Shown here one piece after another: positions 38,144 through 46,234 of a stretch of DNA of 64,000 bases (within the stretch, counting starts at the first letter, position 1; each line of letters opens with the position of its first letter). The position numbers and the translations under genes are program-made. The notes under the pieces are model-generated. The model saw nothing but the letters and a program-made list of their open reading frames with translations. It did no database searches and was not told the DNA's origin. This stretch comes from Flavobacterium psychrotrophum (GTDB lineage Bacteria > Bacteroidota > Bacteroidia > Flavobacteriales > Flavobacteriaceae): contig NZ_CP031557.1 of NCBI RefSeq assembly GCF_003403075.1, positions 1,240,001 through 1,304,000 of the forward strand, written 5' to 3'.

Positions 38144-38317
38144 ATGGAGACGGCTAAACCGCATAAAACAGGTTGGTATAGACATTATTTTGCGCTGTTA
38201 ATGATAATAGCGGAGCTAATCTTATTTATATCTCTGGTGGTGCCATTATCCATTGTAGCGCTGTCGCTACTGTTACGTAATAAAATAAGCACTCCCTCAC
38301 CTCACTATGAACACTAA
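38144..38317 (+). CDS. Small single-pass membrane protein, unknown
   Basis: 57 aa from METAKPHKTGWYRHYF. One long hydrophobic stretch (ALLMIIAELILFISLVVPLS, continuing to LLLR) spans about residues 17-46. No family is recognised. It lies just upstream of, and overlaps by 11 bp, the receiver-like gene, so both may share a transcript. It could equally be a chance frame. Confidence 0.4.
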   Translation: METAKPHKTGWYRHYFALLMIIAELILFISLVVPLSIVALSLLLRNKISTPSPHYEH

Positions 38318-38714
38318 AGGACCGATTGTATTAATAGAGGACGATGCTGAAGAGGCCGAATTGCTTTGCGAGCTTTTCAACAGTATTAGTCCTGACAATG
38401 AACTTATTGTCATCGATGACAGCCGTAACGCTTTGACGGTACTTACAGGCTGCGAAAAGCCGTTTATTGTATTCAGCAGTATAAACCTAAATGCTCTTAA
38501 CGGCCTACAGCTTCGCGAACGGATACTTGCAGACACCACACTCGCACGTAAATGTTTCCCTTACATCTTATACGCGGCGAGCAGTAATGATGAAATGCTC
38601 AAGCGTGTTTACGATGTGCAAGCCAGTGGTTACTTCCACGGTATTGCCGATTACAATGCATTAGGGGAACGGCTATTAAATATCGTAGAATACTGGGCCA
38701 GGTGCGCCGTATAG
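38307..38714 (+). CDS. Degenerate receiver-domain protein lacking the phosphoacceptor Asp
   Basis: 135 aa. It is a single CheY-like receiver domain: the acidic pair is kept (VLIEDDAEEAE), but the phosphoacceptor position reads FSSINL where the related protein at 50802 reads FSDVNM. The conserved Lys near the end is replaced (YFHGI against FFHKL). It therefore probably cannot be phosphorylated and would work as a constitutive or ligand-bound binding module. It is clearly a paralogue of the 50802 protein. Confidence 0.8.
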   Translation: MNTKGPIVLIEDDAEEAELLCELFNSISPDNELIVIDDSRNALTVLTGCEKPFIVFSSINLNALNGLQLRERILADTTLARKCFPYILYAASSNDEMLKRVYDVQASGYFHGIADYNALGERLLNIVEYWARCAV

Positions 38715-38947
38715 TCCCCGCGCTGCTATCATGAGGGTAAAAATGATAGTCCGTCCTGATTATTATTTCTAAAGTGATTCATTACTTGTCGCCTTACTGA
38801 GGCAACAACTGATATCAGCCCATAGCAATTCTTAACTTTAATGATTGTTGTATAAATTGGCTATTATCCTTAAAGGGTATCGGTTAGCGCACTACTCGTA
38901 GCATTAACCATGAACTTATATTTGCAAGGCAATAGCATACGTTGCAA

Positions 38948-39330
38948 TTACAGCATTTTATTGAAGGCCAGCAGCAATTTTCCAAGGCCTTCTTCCAGTA
39001 ACGGGCGTGGGCACGCAATATTTATTCGTAAAAAATTTTGGCCTTCATCCCCGTACATCGTCCCCGGATTAACCCAAAGCTTATGGTCCTGTAATAATTC
39101 TGAGGCAAGTGCTGAAACGGGCTTTGACACTGAGGAACAATCCAACCATACAAGATAGGTTGCCTGCAAGGGCGTGACATTTAATTGTGGTATATGCTTT
39201 TCTACAAATGTTTTCAGATATAAATAATTATCATAGAGGTAAAGCTTTAGTGCGTCCAGCCACTGTTGTCCACTATGGTATGCGGCAATGAGTGCTTCGA
39301 TGGCAAATGGCTCAGTGGAACGATAGCATT
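38948..39330 (-). pseudogene. C-terminal remnant of a PatB/MalY-type aminotransferase
   Basis: The minus-strand frame reads EPFAIEALIAAYHSGQQWLD, then IPQLNVTPLQATYLVWLDCS, and WVNPGTMYGDEGQNFLRINI. These are the C-terminal third of fold-type I PLP C-S lyases. The N-terminal two thirds, including the PLP-binding Lys, are absent, and the frame merges with unrelated sequence beyond 39330. It is a truncated gene with no usable start. Confidence 0.8.
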
Positions 39331-39355
39331 GACATCGGAATACCTTTCCAAAGCC

Positions 39356-39667
39356 TTAAAGCATTTCGCCAACCCTCTCAATAGATTTACCAACCAACTT
39401 TTTTGACATATCTTCCGGGAAGCGGTCCCAATTTTTCCGGACATACGAACAAAGTTCATCTTTGGACCTGTAATTCTGAGGTGCTTTTTGAAGCAGCCAT
39501 TCTATCCGCTCCACATTATGCAGGCTCATCAGCCCATGCTCTTTAAAGAACCAATTTATAAATGTAAGGACATCATGTCCATTTGATACATTTGTATTGT
39601 CATCGTTTCCCGGAATTGCTGTTGGCCTCCAATTATAATTATATTTAAGGGACTCTTTTTTTATCAT
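39356..39667 (-). CDS. Hypothetical protein
   Basis: 103 aa. There is no signal peptide, and the helical C-terminus is polar (RIEWLLQKAPQNYRSKDELC, then DRFPEDMSKKLVGKSIERVG). The ATG at 39667 follows an AT-rich stretch. It abuts the aminotransferase remnant, so a deletion may have joined them. I recognise no family. Confidence 0.45.
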   Translation of the reverse strand: MIKKESLKYNYNWRPTAIPGNDDNTNVSNGHDVLTFINWFFKEHGLMSLHNVERIEWLLQKAPQNYRSKDELCSYVRKNWDRFPEDMSKKLVGKSIERVGEML

Positions 39668-39939
39668 AATCCAAAAAGCTAATTAAATTATTCAGTCGCA
39701 AATTAGCCTATTTCTAAACTGTAAAGACGTATTTATATTTTAATTAACAAAGACCACATGTCAGATATACTTTAAACGGCGCTTTGGAAAAAGTCATTCT
39801 TCAGCGGGGCACCCCGTCACTTTTGACAAGAGTTAAAAGGTAATTGATTTGAAAATCATCAGCAGACCGGCTGCGTTGCGTGGGTATGCCCTGCCATTAA
39901 AGAAATGAATGTATTTTTATTTAATTTTTAAAATGTTTT

Positions 39940-40653
39940 TTAAGATTTGTGGACAGCTATTGTAAGGGTATTTTTTCCGCGTATAGCATTGAACACCATT
40001 ATATTCAAAAGCACCAGTACATACCCGTAGGCAAAGTCTTCCAATGGTATGGTGAGTATTCGGTATCCGGTAATTGCAGACGGGGTATAGTTTACCACAG
40101 GGCTGTCGAGACCGGTACCGGTCAATACCCCGTTTACTGTAATAAATCCCGGCATCAGCAGCAGGTAAGCCAGGGTCAGCTGCCCCAGGCCGTTGCACTT
40201 CACTATCCTGTTCATTATAATTAATGTAAGAAACAGCACTATTGCTGTAAATGCGGTATATAGTTCGTTGCTATACTTCAAAAGTGAGAGGATTGCCAGA
40301 AGGCATCCCGCCACTGTTATTCCGTTGTTATATCTTGCCGCCCAACCCCAATTGAAGAATTTGTTGAGGCAATAATGCGTGAACACACATGAGAATGGGA
40401 TACAGACGAAAAATAAAATTTCCTCAATGGGCAGTCCCGCTATACGCAAGCCCATGATGTACTTATCATCAAACCACCAAACGCCTCTCGCCGTAAACCA
40501 AATATCCCATATTATGAACGGTACGCCCACAGTGACCGACGCTAACAGGAACGCCCCGAAATACCTGTAGAACCGTATTTTCGGGTGGAAGGAAAAGGAA
40601 AAGCAGATTATAATTGTAAGTATGTTGACAATCAGGTACGTGTATTGGGCCAT
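39940..40653 (-). CDS. crtY: Lycopene cyclase (fused heterodimer-type, CrtYcd-like)
   Basis: 237 aa with about seven membrane helices. It has two related halves, each with the small lycopene-cyclase pattern: GLRIAGLPIEEILFFVCIPF in the first and GYRILTIPLEDFAYGYVLVL in the second, where PIEE and PLED carry the acidic catalytic residues. It cyclises lycopene to beta-carotene in the membrane. It is the last gene of the carotenoid operon and overlaps crtZ by one base. Confidence 0.9.
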   Translation of the reverse strand: MAQYTYLIVNILTIIICFSFSFHPKIRFYRYFGAFLLASVTVGVPFIIWDIWFTARGVWWFDDKYIMGLRIAGLPIEEILFFVCIPFSCVFTHYCLNKFFNWGWAARYNNGITVAGCLLAILSLLKYSNELYTAFTAIVLFLTLIIMNRIVKCNGLGQLTLAYLLLMPGFITVNGVLTGTGLDSPVVNYTPSAITGYRILTIPLEDFAYGYVLVLLNIMVFNAIRGKNTLTIAVHKS

Positions 40654-41117
40654 TACTTTTGTTTTTTGAAGTACATTTTAAAATATTTTATAGGTACCCA
40701 CAGAAAACCAAAACACTCGCCGTGCTGTTTACCGGTATGCTTGTGATGCTGCTTATGGGCCCTGCGAATGGCTAAAAGATATGGGTTTTTAGTGTTTCGC
40801 AGGAATTGCAAACGCTGGTGTATAAAAATATCGTGTACAAAAAAATACGCCATGCCATAGAGGCTCACACCCGCGCCAACATAAAATACCGGGCTGAACC
40901 CGTTACGTACACCAGTGTACATCATCAAAATGGCGGGCGTGGCGAATATCAGGAAGAAATAATCGTTTTTCTCAAGGTTGCCCTTGTTACTGTGGTCGTG
41001 ATGGTCGCGGTGTAGCGCCCAAAGCAGTCCATGCATCACGTACTTGTGTATCACCCAGGTCAGGCCTTCCATTATAAAAAATGTTACCGCCACTATTATA
41101 AAATCAACTATGTCCAT
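40653..41117 (-). CDS. crtZ: Beta-carotene hydroxylase
   Basis: 154 aa of the fatty-acid hydroxylase/sterol desaturase family. It has the histidine clusters HKYVMH, HRDHHDHS, HDIFIHQR and HKQHHKH that bind the di-iron centre, and four membrane helices. It converts beta-carotene to zeaxanthin. It is immediately upstream of crtY and 5 bp downstream of the unknown 150-aa gene. Confidence 0.92.
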   Translation of the reverse strand: MDIVDFIIVAVTFFIMEGLTWVIHKYVMHGLLWALHRDHHDHSNKGNLEKNDYFFLIFATPAILMMYTGVRNGFSPVFYVGAGVSLYGMAYFFVHDIFIHQRLQFLRNTKNPYLLAIRRAHKQHHKHTGKQHGECFGFLWVPIKYFKMYFKKQK

Positions 41118-41122
41118 ATCGG

Positions 41123-41575
41123 TTATTCGTATATTAGTTTATCAGCCATCCGTTGCAGCGCAGGAGAAGTAATCTTTGCCCTGTTAGCATTTATAAAATC
41201 GCGGTCTTCCTTTATGTTGCCGGTATATCCAAGTATCGAAGGTGCATTATTCTGCACCGAGAGCCGTATGCAGCGTACTTCTACATCGAATGGCTCCTTT
41301 TGAACAGCAGCCTCTATAGCTTGCCTGCCGTTGTTGAATGACTCAAGCTTTTTCAACGGGTTGAACGCATGCTTTGCCCATATGGCCTGAAATCCTCCCA
41401 GGTATGCCTGCTCAATGGCATTTTTAGTTTTTTTTTCGAAACGCTCGATCATTTCCCTGCATAACTCCTTATTTTCAACAGCCCTGGCATAATTCAGGCG
41501 TACTTCCTCCAGGCCATCGGTGGTATGGTCGGTCGTAAAAGTAAACCACGCTATCAACACGTACACCGCTTTCAT
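41123..41575 (-). CDS. Conserved carotenoid-operon protein of unknown function
   Basis: 150 aa. A short hydrophobic N-terminus (VYVLIAWFTFTTD), possibly a signal or anchor, is followed by a helical body with the segments AYLGGFQAIWAKHAFNPLKK and PFDVEVRCIRLSVQNNAPSI. It overlaps crtB by 4 bp and is embedded between crtB and crtZ. I recall similar proteins in other Bacteroidota crt operons, but no enzyme activity is known to me. A scaffold or binding role is possible. Confidence 0.7.
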   Translation of the reverse strand: MKAVYVLIAWFTFTTDHTTDGLEEVRLNYARAVENKELCREMIERFEKKTKNAIEQAYLGGFQAIWAKHAFNPLKKLESFNNGRQAIEAAVQKEPFDVEVRCIRLSVQNNAPSILGYTGNIKEDRDFINANRAKITSPALQRMADKLIYE

Positions 41576-42408
41576 ACTGCAGCTATTTTGTATTGCACGT
41601 AACTGGACATCATTAACGAAAGCTTCCTGCTGTTAGGAATCCGTATCCTGGATTGCAGTATGTGGTCTGCCGGAGTTTTCTCAATTTTAAGGAAGAGTGA
41701 TATGTAGTAGCGGTAGGCGAGATAGACGCCAAACCGTGAGGTGGGGGGCAACATCCGGATGCCTATCAGTGCCCGCTCAAAATCTTTACGGATATCGCGC
41801 TCAATTTCCTTTTTTATAGCGTTATCAAAATTACGGATGTCGACATTTGGAAAGTAAGTCCGTCCCAGTTCGAAGTGGTCGTCGCGCAGGTCTCTCAGGA
41901 AATTTACCTTTTGGAAGGCTGCGCCAAGGCTCATCGCATAAGGCTTAAGCCGTTCATAGGATTGCAGGTCGCCGTGAACGAAAACGTGCAGGCACATCAG
42001 CCCTACTACTTCAGCAGAGCCGAGTATGTATTCCTTATAAAGCCCTTCATCGTAATGTTGTGGTTCCAGGTCCATCTCCATACTCCTGAGAAATTGGTCT
42101 ATAAGCGGTCTGCCAATGCTATAGGTGCTGACAGCTTGCTGGAATGCGTTTAGTATAGGGTTCAGCGATATTCCTTCTTCAAGGGCCTCATCGGTCTGTA
42201 TGCGTAAACGCCGTAATAATTGCACCTTGTCGTACCCATGAAAGCTGTCCACAATTTCGTCGGCGAGACGTACGTACCCGTATATGGCATATATGGCGGG
42301 GCGTATGGAGGGGCTGAGCGCCAGGATTCCGAGTGAAAAACTGGTACTGTATTTTTGGGTGGTAAGCTTGCTTACCTGTTGCGATAATTCGTCAAACAGT
42401 TTTTTCAT
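41572..42408 (-). CDS. crtB: Phytoene synthase
   Basis: 278 aa of the squalene/phytoene synthase family. The first aspartate-rich motif (RLADEIVDSF) is near residue 45-54 and the second (NFLRDLRDDHFELGRTYFPN) near 160-180. It condenses two geranylgeranyl diphosphates to phytoene. It overlaps crtI by 17 bp. No crtE is in the window, so GGPP must come from elsewhere. Confidence 0.92.
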   Translation of the reverse strand: MKKLFDELSQQVSKLTTQKYSTSFSLGILALSPSIRPAIYAIYGYVRLADEIVDSFHGYDKVQLLRRLRIQTDEALEEGISLNPILNAFQQAVSTYSIGRPLIDQFLRSMEMDLEPQHYDEGLYKEYILGSAEVVGLMCLHVFVHGDLQSYERLKPYAMSLGAAFQKVNFLRDLRDDHFELGRTYFPNVDIRNFDNAIKKEIERDIRKDFERALIGIRMLPPTSRFGVYLAYRYYISLFLKIEKTPADHILQSRIRIPNSRKLSLMMSSYVQYKIAAV

Positions 42409-43879
42409 GGAATGTTTTTTTTGCTTTTAAAATTTCATTGGATACTATTTTTCCGGACAGGATGGACGGGGGGACACCGGGTCCCGGAACTGTCAGCTGT
42501 CCTGCGTAGAACAGGTTTTTAAGTTTTTTGTTTCGTAATGAAGGCTTTAGCACCGCGGTTTGCCTGAGCGTGTTGGCCAATCCGTATGCGTTCCCACCGA
42601 AGGCATTGTAGTCGCTTACAAAGTCGCTGACGCAGTAGCTTTGGCAAAAGTCCATCTTTTCTTTCAGCCCGGGAACGCCAATACGGGATTCAAGCCGCTC
42701 CAGCATTATATCCAGGTATTTTTCACGTTGTGTTGTGCTGTCTTCGATACCGGTTGCAAGGGGCATGAGCAAAAACACATTCTCATGTCCGGGTGGCGCT
42801 ACCCCCTGATCGGTCTTTGATGGGCAACATACATAAAATAACGGCGCTGCGGGCCAGCCGGGGGTTTTGTATATAGCATCGATATGGGCATCCATATCCT
42901 TGTCGAAAAACAGGGTATGGTGCCCCAGCCCTGGCAACGTGGTGGTAAAGCCCAGGTAAAAGATAAGGCATGACGGGGCGAAAGTCCGGCTTTCCCAATA
43001 TTTTGGCGAGTAATTACGATGGCCGGTTTGCAGCAGGCTTTCCGCATGGTGGTAATCGCAGGCCGCAATGACCGCATCGAAGGATAGTTCATGTCCTTTC
43101 AAAACAAGCGAACTAACCCTGGAACCTGATGCGTTAATCTTATCGACAGGGCTATTAAAATGAAACTGCACACCCTGTTCCAATGCAATTTTCACCATGG
43201 CATCCACCAGTTTGTAAAACCCGCCTATAGGGTAGTGGGTGCCCAAAGCATACCCGCCGTAATTCATGAGGCTGTATAGAGCCGGGATATCTTTTGGTGC
43301 TGCACCCAGGAATATCACGGGGAATTCCATAAGGGCGATTAGCCTGGGGTTACTAAAGTATTTGCGTACGTAGCTGCTGTAATTGGTAAGCAGGTCCATG
43401 CGCAGTGCGCTCATCGCAATATCCGGTGTGGCAAATTCCAGCCAGGAATGACAGGGTTTTTCGACGAACTTTCCCATCCCGATTTTGTATTTATACGCTG
43501 CGTCCTCCATAAAGCGTATAAATTTCGTACCGGCACCCGGCTCTATTGATTCAAATAGTATTTCCATTTCGTCCATACCTTCAGGCAAAGAAATGCTACT
43601 CTCGTCAAAGACCATTTCAAATTGTGGGTCCAGGCTGACGAGCCTGTAGAAATCAGAAGCAGTATGCCCGAAGTCATTAAAAAAGCGTTCAATGATGTCG
43701 GGCATCCAATACCAGCTTGGGCCCATATCAAAGGTATAGCCTTCGGGGGTTGTAAACTGTCGTGCCCTTCCGCCGGGGCTGCCGTTTTTTTCAAACACGT
43801 GCACTTCATGGCCCTGCCTGGCGCTGTAAGCAGCTGCCGACAAACCGGAAATACCGGAACCGATTATGGCTATCTTCAT
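42392..43879 (-). CDS. crtI: Phytoene desaturase
   Basis: 495 aa. The dinucleotide motif is at the N-terminus (IGSGISGLSAAAYSARQGHEV) and the CrtI C-terminal signature (NLFYAGQLTVPGPGVPPSIL) near residue 455-475. It desaturates phytoene to lycopene with FAD. It lies 36 bp after the DUF2805 gene and overlaps crtB. Confidence 0.92.
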   Translation of the reverse strand: MKIAIIGSGISGLSAAAYSARQGHEVHVFEKNGSPGGRARQFTTPEGYTFDMGPSWYWMPDIIERFFNDFGHTASDFYRLVSLDPQFEMVFDESSISLPEGMDEMEILFESIEPGAGTKFIRFMEDAAYKYKIGMGKFVEKPCHSWLEFATPDIAMSALRMDLLTNYSSYVRKYFSNPRLIALMEFPVIFLGAAPKDIPALYSLMNYGGYALGTHYPIGGFYKLVDAMVKIALEQGVQFHFNSPVDKINASGSRVSSLVLKGHELSFDAVIAACDYHHAESLLQTGHRNYSPKYWESRTFAPSCLIFYLGFTTTLPGLGHHTLFFDKDMDAHIDAIYKTPGWPAAPLFYVCCPSKTDQGVAPPGHENVFLLMPLATGIEDSTTQREKYLDIMLERLESRIGVPGLKEKMDFCQSYCVSDFVSDYNAFGGNAYGLANTLRQTAVLKPSLRNKKLKNLFYAGQLTVPGPGVPPSILSGKIVSNEILKAKKTFHEKTV

Positions 43880-43915
43880 ATTATTTTATCTAAATTTGAT
43901 TGTCTGCTTTTGTAT

Positions 43916-44194
43916 TTACCTTTTGGATATTCTATTACCTGTAATCTGTCGCTGCATGCTGCTTTTAAACCGGTTTGTGGTAACCGATATTTTAGCTGCG
44001 TGTTTTGTTCGCCGGCCCGCTACACGTTCGCGCCAACGGGTGTAACTGCCCGATTTTAATTCCTTTCGCATCAGTTGCCTTACCTGTGATTCATTCAGTC
44101 CAAACTGTAGGCGAATGGCTTCAAAAGGCGTCCGGTCTTCCCATGCCATTTCAATGATCCTGTCGGTTTGCGCCGGTGTGAAGTCTTTGCTCAT
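43916..44194 (-). CDS. DUF2805/TIGR03643 helix-turn-helix protein
   Basis: 92 aa from the ATG at 44194 (MSKDFTPAQTDRIIEMAWED). The HTH-like helix follows (TPFEAIRLQFGLNESQVRQL), and the C-terminal half is very basic (RWRERVAGRRTKHAAKISVT). The family is usually beside photolyase or DUF2256 genes, as here. It may bind DNA; nothing more can be inferred. Confidence 0.8.
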   Translation of the reverse strand: MSKDFTPAQTDRIIEMAWEDRTPFEAIRLQFGLNESQVRQLMRKELKSGSYTRWRERVAGRRTKHAAKISVTTNRFKSSMQRQITGNRISKR

Positions 44195-44264
44195 AATGTA
44201 TACTCTTGCTAATATATGGGTAAAAATGATAGGTTTTCGCACGTCCGGGCGACTTCCGCTTTAC

Positions 44265-44960
44265 TTATCTCATTATGGAACCCAATCCGCCATTGATCCC
44301 TAATACCTGTCCTGACACCCACGACCCGTCCAATAGCAAGTAGCAGGCGAGCTTTGCTATATTTCGGGCATTTCCAATGGATTGCAAGGGGTGCCGCAGT
44401 GCCCCCGAAGTAACTTTTGCCTCGGTATTGAGCAGGTGGGCAGCAAGTGGGGTATCTGTCAGTGAGGGGGCTATAGCATTCACCCTTATTTTTGGTGCAA
44501 ATTCTGCAGCAAGCGCCTTAGTGAGTCCCTCTATTGCACCTTTTGCCATGGCAATGCTCACATGGAATGGGAGTCCGTTCTGGGCGGCCACGCTACTGAA
44601 TAATACTATTGAGGGTTCGCTTTCCAATAGCGGCTTGTATTTCTTCACAAATCCAAAGGCCGAGCGTGCGTTGAGGTGCCAGTCGCGGTCAAGGTCGGTT
44701 TCGGATAGCCGTTCTACAGATTTAAGTGTGATACTGCCCGGGCAGTAGACCAAGCCGTTTATTGCGGTGTTGACTTGCGGCAAGGCCTCTGTGGAAGTAA
44801 AGTCGTATGCCAGATGTTTATAATGCGGTGTACCTTGAAGCGGCCCCGGTGTACGGCTGATACCATAAACAAAGTAGTTTTCCTGCACCAGCAACTTGGC
44901 GATCTCAAGGCCGATGCCACTGCTTGCTCCAGCAATTATAAATGTTTTAAGCGGCTGCAT
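44265..44960 (-). CDS. SDR-family oxidoreductase in the photolyase/crt operon
   Basis: 231 aa. It has the classical SDR layout: FIIAGASSGIGLEIAKLL at the N-terminus, the LVYCPGS motif in place of NNAG, and FSSVAAQNGLPFHVSIAMAK at the active site. The usual catalytic Tyr (YxxxK) is replaced by Ser-Ile-Ala-Met-Ala-Lys; the Lys is kept but Tyr is not seen. It ends with a glycine-rich stretch (VLGINGGLGSIM). It overlaps the permuted photolyase by 14 bp and is co-translated with it. Confidence 0.8.
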   Translation of the reverse strand: MQPLKTFIIAGASSGIGLEIAKLLVQENYFVYGISRTPGPLQGTPHYKHLAYDFTSTEALPQVNTAINGLVYCPGSITLKSVERLSETDLDRDWHLNARSAFGFVKKYKPLLESEPSIVLFSSVAAQNGLPFHVSIAMAKGAIEGLTKALAAEFAPKIRVNAIAPSLTDTPLAAHLLNTEAKVTSGALRHPLQSIGNARNIAKLACYLLLDGSWVSGQVLGINGGLGSIMR

Positions 44961-46035
44961 ATTCGGGATATTTTTTTGTTATTGCTTTAAAATACTGTGA
45001 AAAGGAGGGATAATCACCGGTTACATCGGGCGCGAGCCAATCCCGGGGTTCAACCATTGCTCCAGGATAGTAAAAAAGAGGGTGTTCCTTTGCCAGGAAC
45101 CGGGCATCAGGATATTCAAGAACCAGTTCTGTAAAGCCGCCAGCGTAAATTTGGATGCCTGTAATATTTTTTGCAAGTTCCAATGTGAAATTCAAAACGT
45201 TGCTGCTAACGGGGTACCGTTGATAATGCGAAGGATCCAGTAGTAACACCCTATGGTAATCGCTCTTATCATGCCATATAGGATCTAAGTTATAGTTGTT
45301 ATAGAGCAATACCGGCTGCTTAGCCTTCAGCACAGGCATGGCGGTTTGAGGCAATACTGTCCTAAATTCGACTTCAGCCTGTTTTGAAAGTGTCTTAACG
45401 TGGGTTAATTCCGTGAGTTGTTCGTAGCTTTTGTCCAGGAAGCTGCCTTCCTGATGTGTTCCGGTAAAAAAATTAATGTTTTCCTGATTGGCAATATAGC
45501 GTTTTCCGGTAAGCGCACCGCCGACCCATCGCCATGAAAAATAATTGCTGGCCCAATCGCCGTCCAGCAAGTGGTAATACATCCATTGTGCCGGAAGTAA
45601 CTGACTGAAACCGGCCATGAAACAAATTGAAGCGGTATAGAGGCGCAGGTGGTTGTGCATATAGCCCGTTTTGTATAAAGTCCTGATGCCATTATCTATT
45701 GCTTCAATACTTGTAGATGCCGTGAGCAGGGCTTCCGGAATGTCTGCATTTTTAATGTAATGTAACGGGTAGAAAGCTGTGTCCGGGTCAAACTGCAGTT
45801 TCCTTTGGAAATATTCCCTCCAAAGGAGCTGTTTCAAAAAAGGCATGCATTGGCTTCTGCCATAATTATTTAGAAGCGTTGTATACGCTTCTTTCGATGT
45901 AATTACGCCCCGTGAGAGATAGGGCGAGAGTCCGGAGACACTGCCGTATGTAAAATTGCGTGTACCGGCATATCCTTCCGGGTTGAATTCTGACAACCGG
46001 TTCCGTATTTGGTGATATGCGGTAGGAAATAACAT
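44947..46035 (-). CDS. Photolyase/cryptochrome-like protein with apparently permuted domains
   Basis: 362 aa. Residues 1-210 are the FAD-binding domain of photolyases: GLSPYLSRGVITSKEAYTTL, LWREYFQRKLQFDP, GYMHNHLRLYTASICFMAGF, LDGDWASNYFSWRWVGG and KRYIANQENINFF. Residues about 230-362 look like the N-terminal antenna fold plus the interdomain loop of photolyases: PVLLYNNYNLDPIWHDKSDY, VLLLDPSHYQRYP and finally PSFSQYFKAITKKYPEY. The order of the domains is thus reversed. It is the first gene of the crt operon. Whether it repairs DNA or senses light is unknown. Confidence 0.85.
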   Translation of the reverse strand: MLFPTAYHQIRNRLSEFNPEGYAGTRNFTYGSVSGLSPYLSRGVITSKEAYTTLLNNYGRSQCMPFLKQLLWREYFQRKLQFDPDTAFYPLHYIKNADIPEALLTASTSIEAIDNGIRTLYKTGYMHNHLRLYTASICFMAGFSQLLPAQWMYYHLLDGDWASNYFSWRWVGGALTGKRYIANQENINFFTGTHQEGSFLDKSYEQLTELTHVKTLSKQAEVEFRTVLPQTAMPVLKAKQPVLLYNNYNLDPIWHDKSDYHRVLLLDPSHYQRYPVSSNVLNFTLELAKNITGIQIYAGGFTELVLEYPDARFLAKEHPLFYYPGAMVEPRDWLAPDVTGDYPSFSQYFKAITKKYPEYAAA

Positions 46036-46054
46036 GAGAAATATAAATTTTATA

Positions 46055-46090
46055 TTGTTTTATGTTTTAACAAAAGTAATTAAACAAATT
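46055..46090 (-). promoter_or_regulatory. Putative light-regulon operator and -7 box before the photolyase/crt operon
   Basis: On the minus strand TTTGTTTA and TTTGTTAA form direct repeats starting 14 bp apart (46081-46088 and 46067-46074), with a third, inverted copy at 46055-46062. The -7 box TACTTTTG (46071-46078) overlaps the second repeat. 29 of 36 bases match the block before hemH at 50631-50666, with the same spacing. It lies 20 bp before the first gene of the operon. Confidence 0.7.
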
Positions 46091-46234
46091 TAATTTTTAT
46101 ATCTGTGCCCTTTTTTTAACAGCGTTGGATGATATTTCTTTTATTCAAATTATTTTAATCTGTGTTTTAAAACAATTTTGATGCTCTAAATGTGTATTTT
46201 TGTTCTATAATGTTTAATAATCATACGAATAGGG

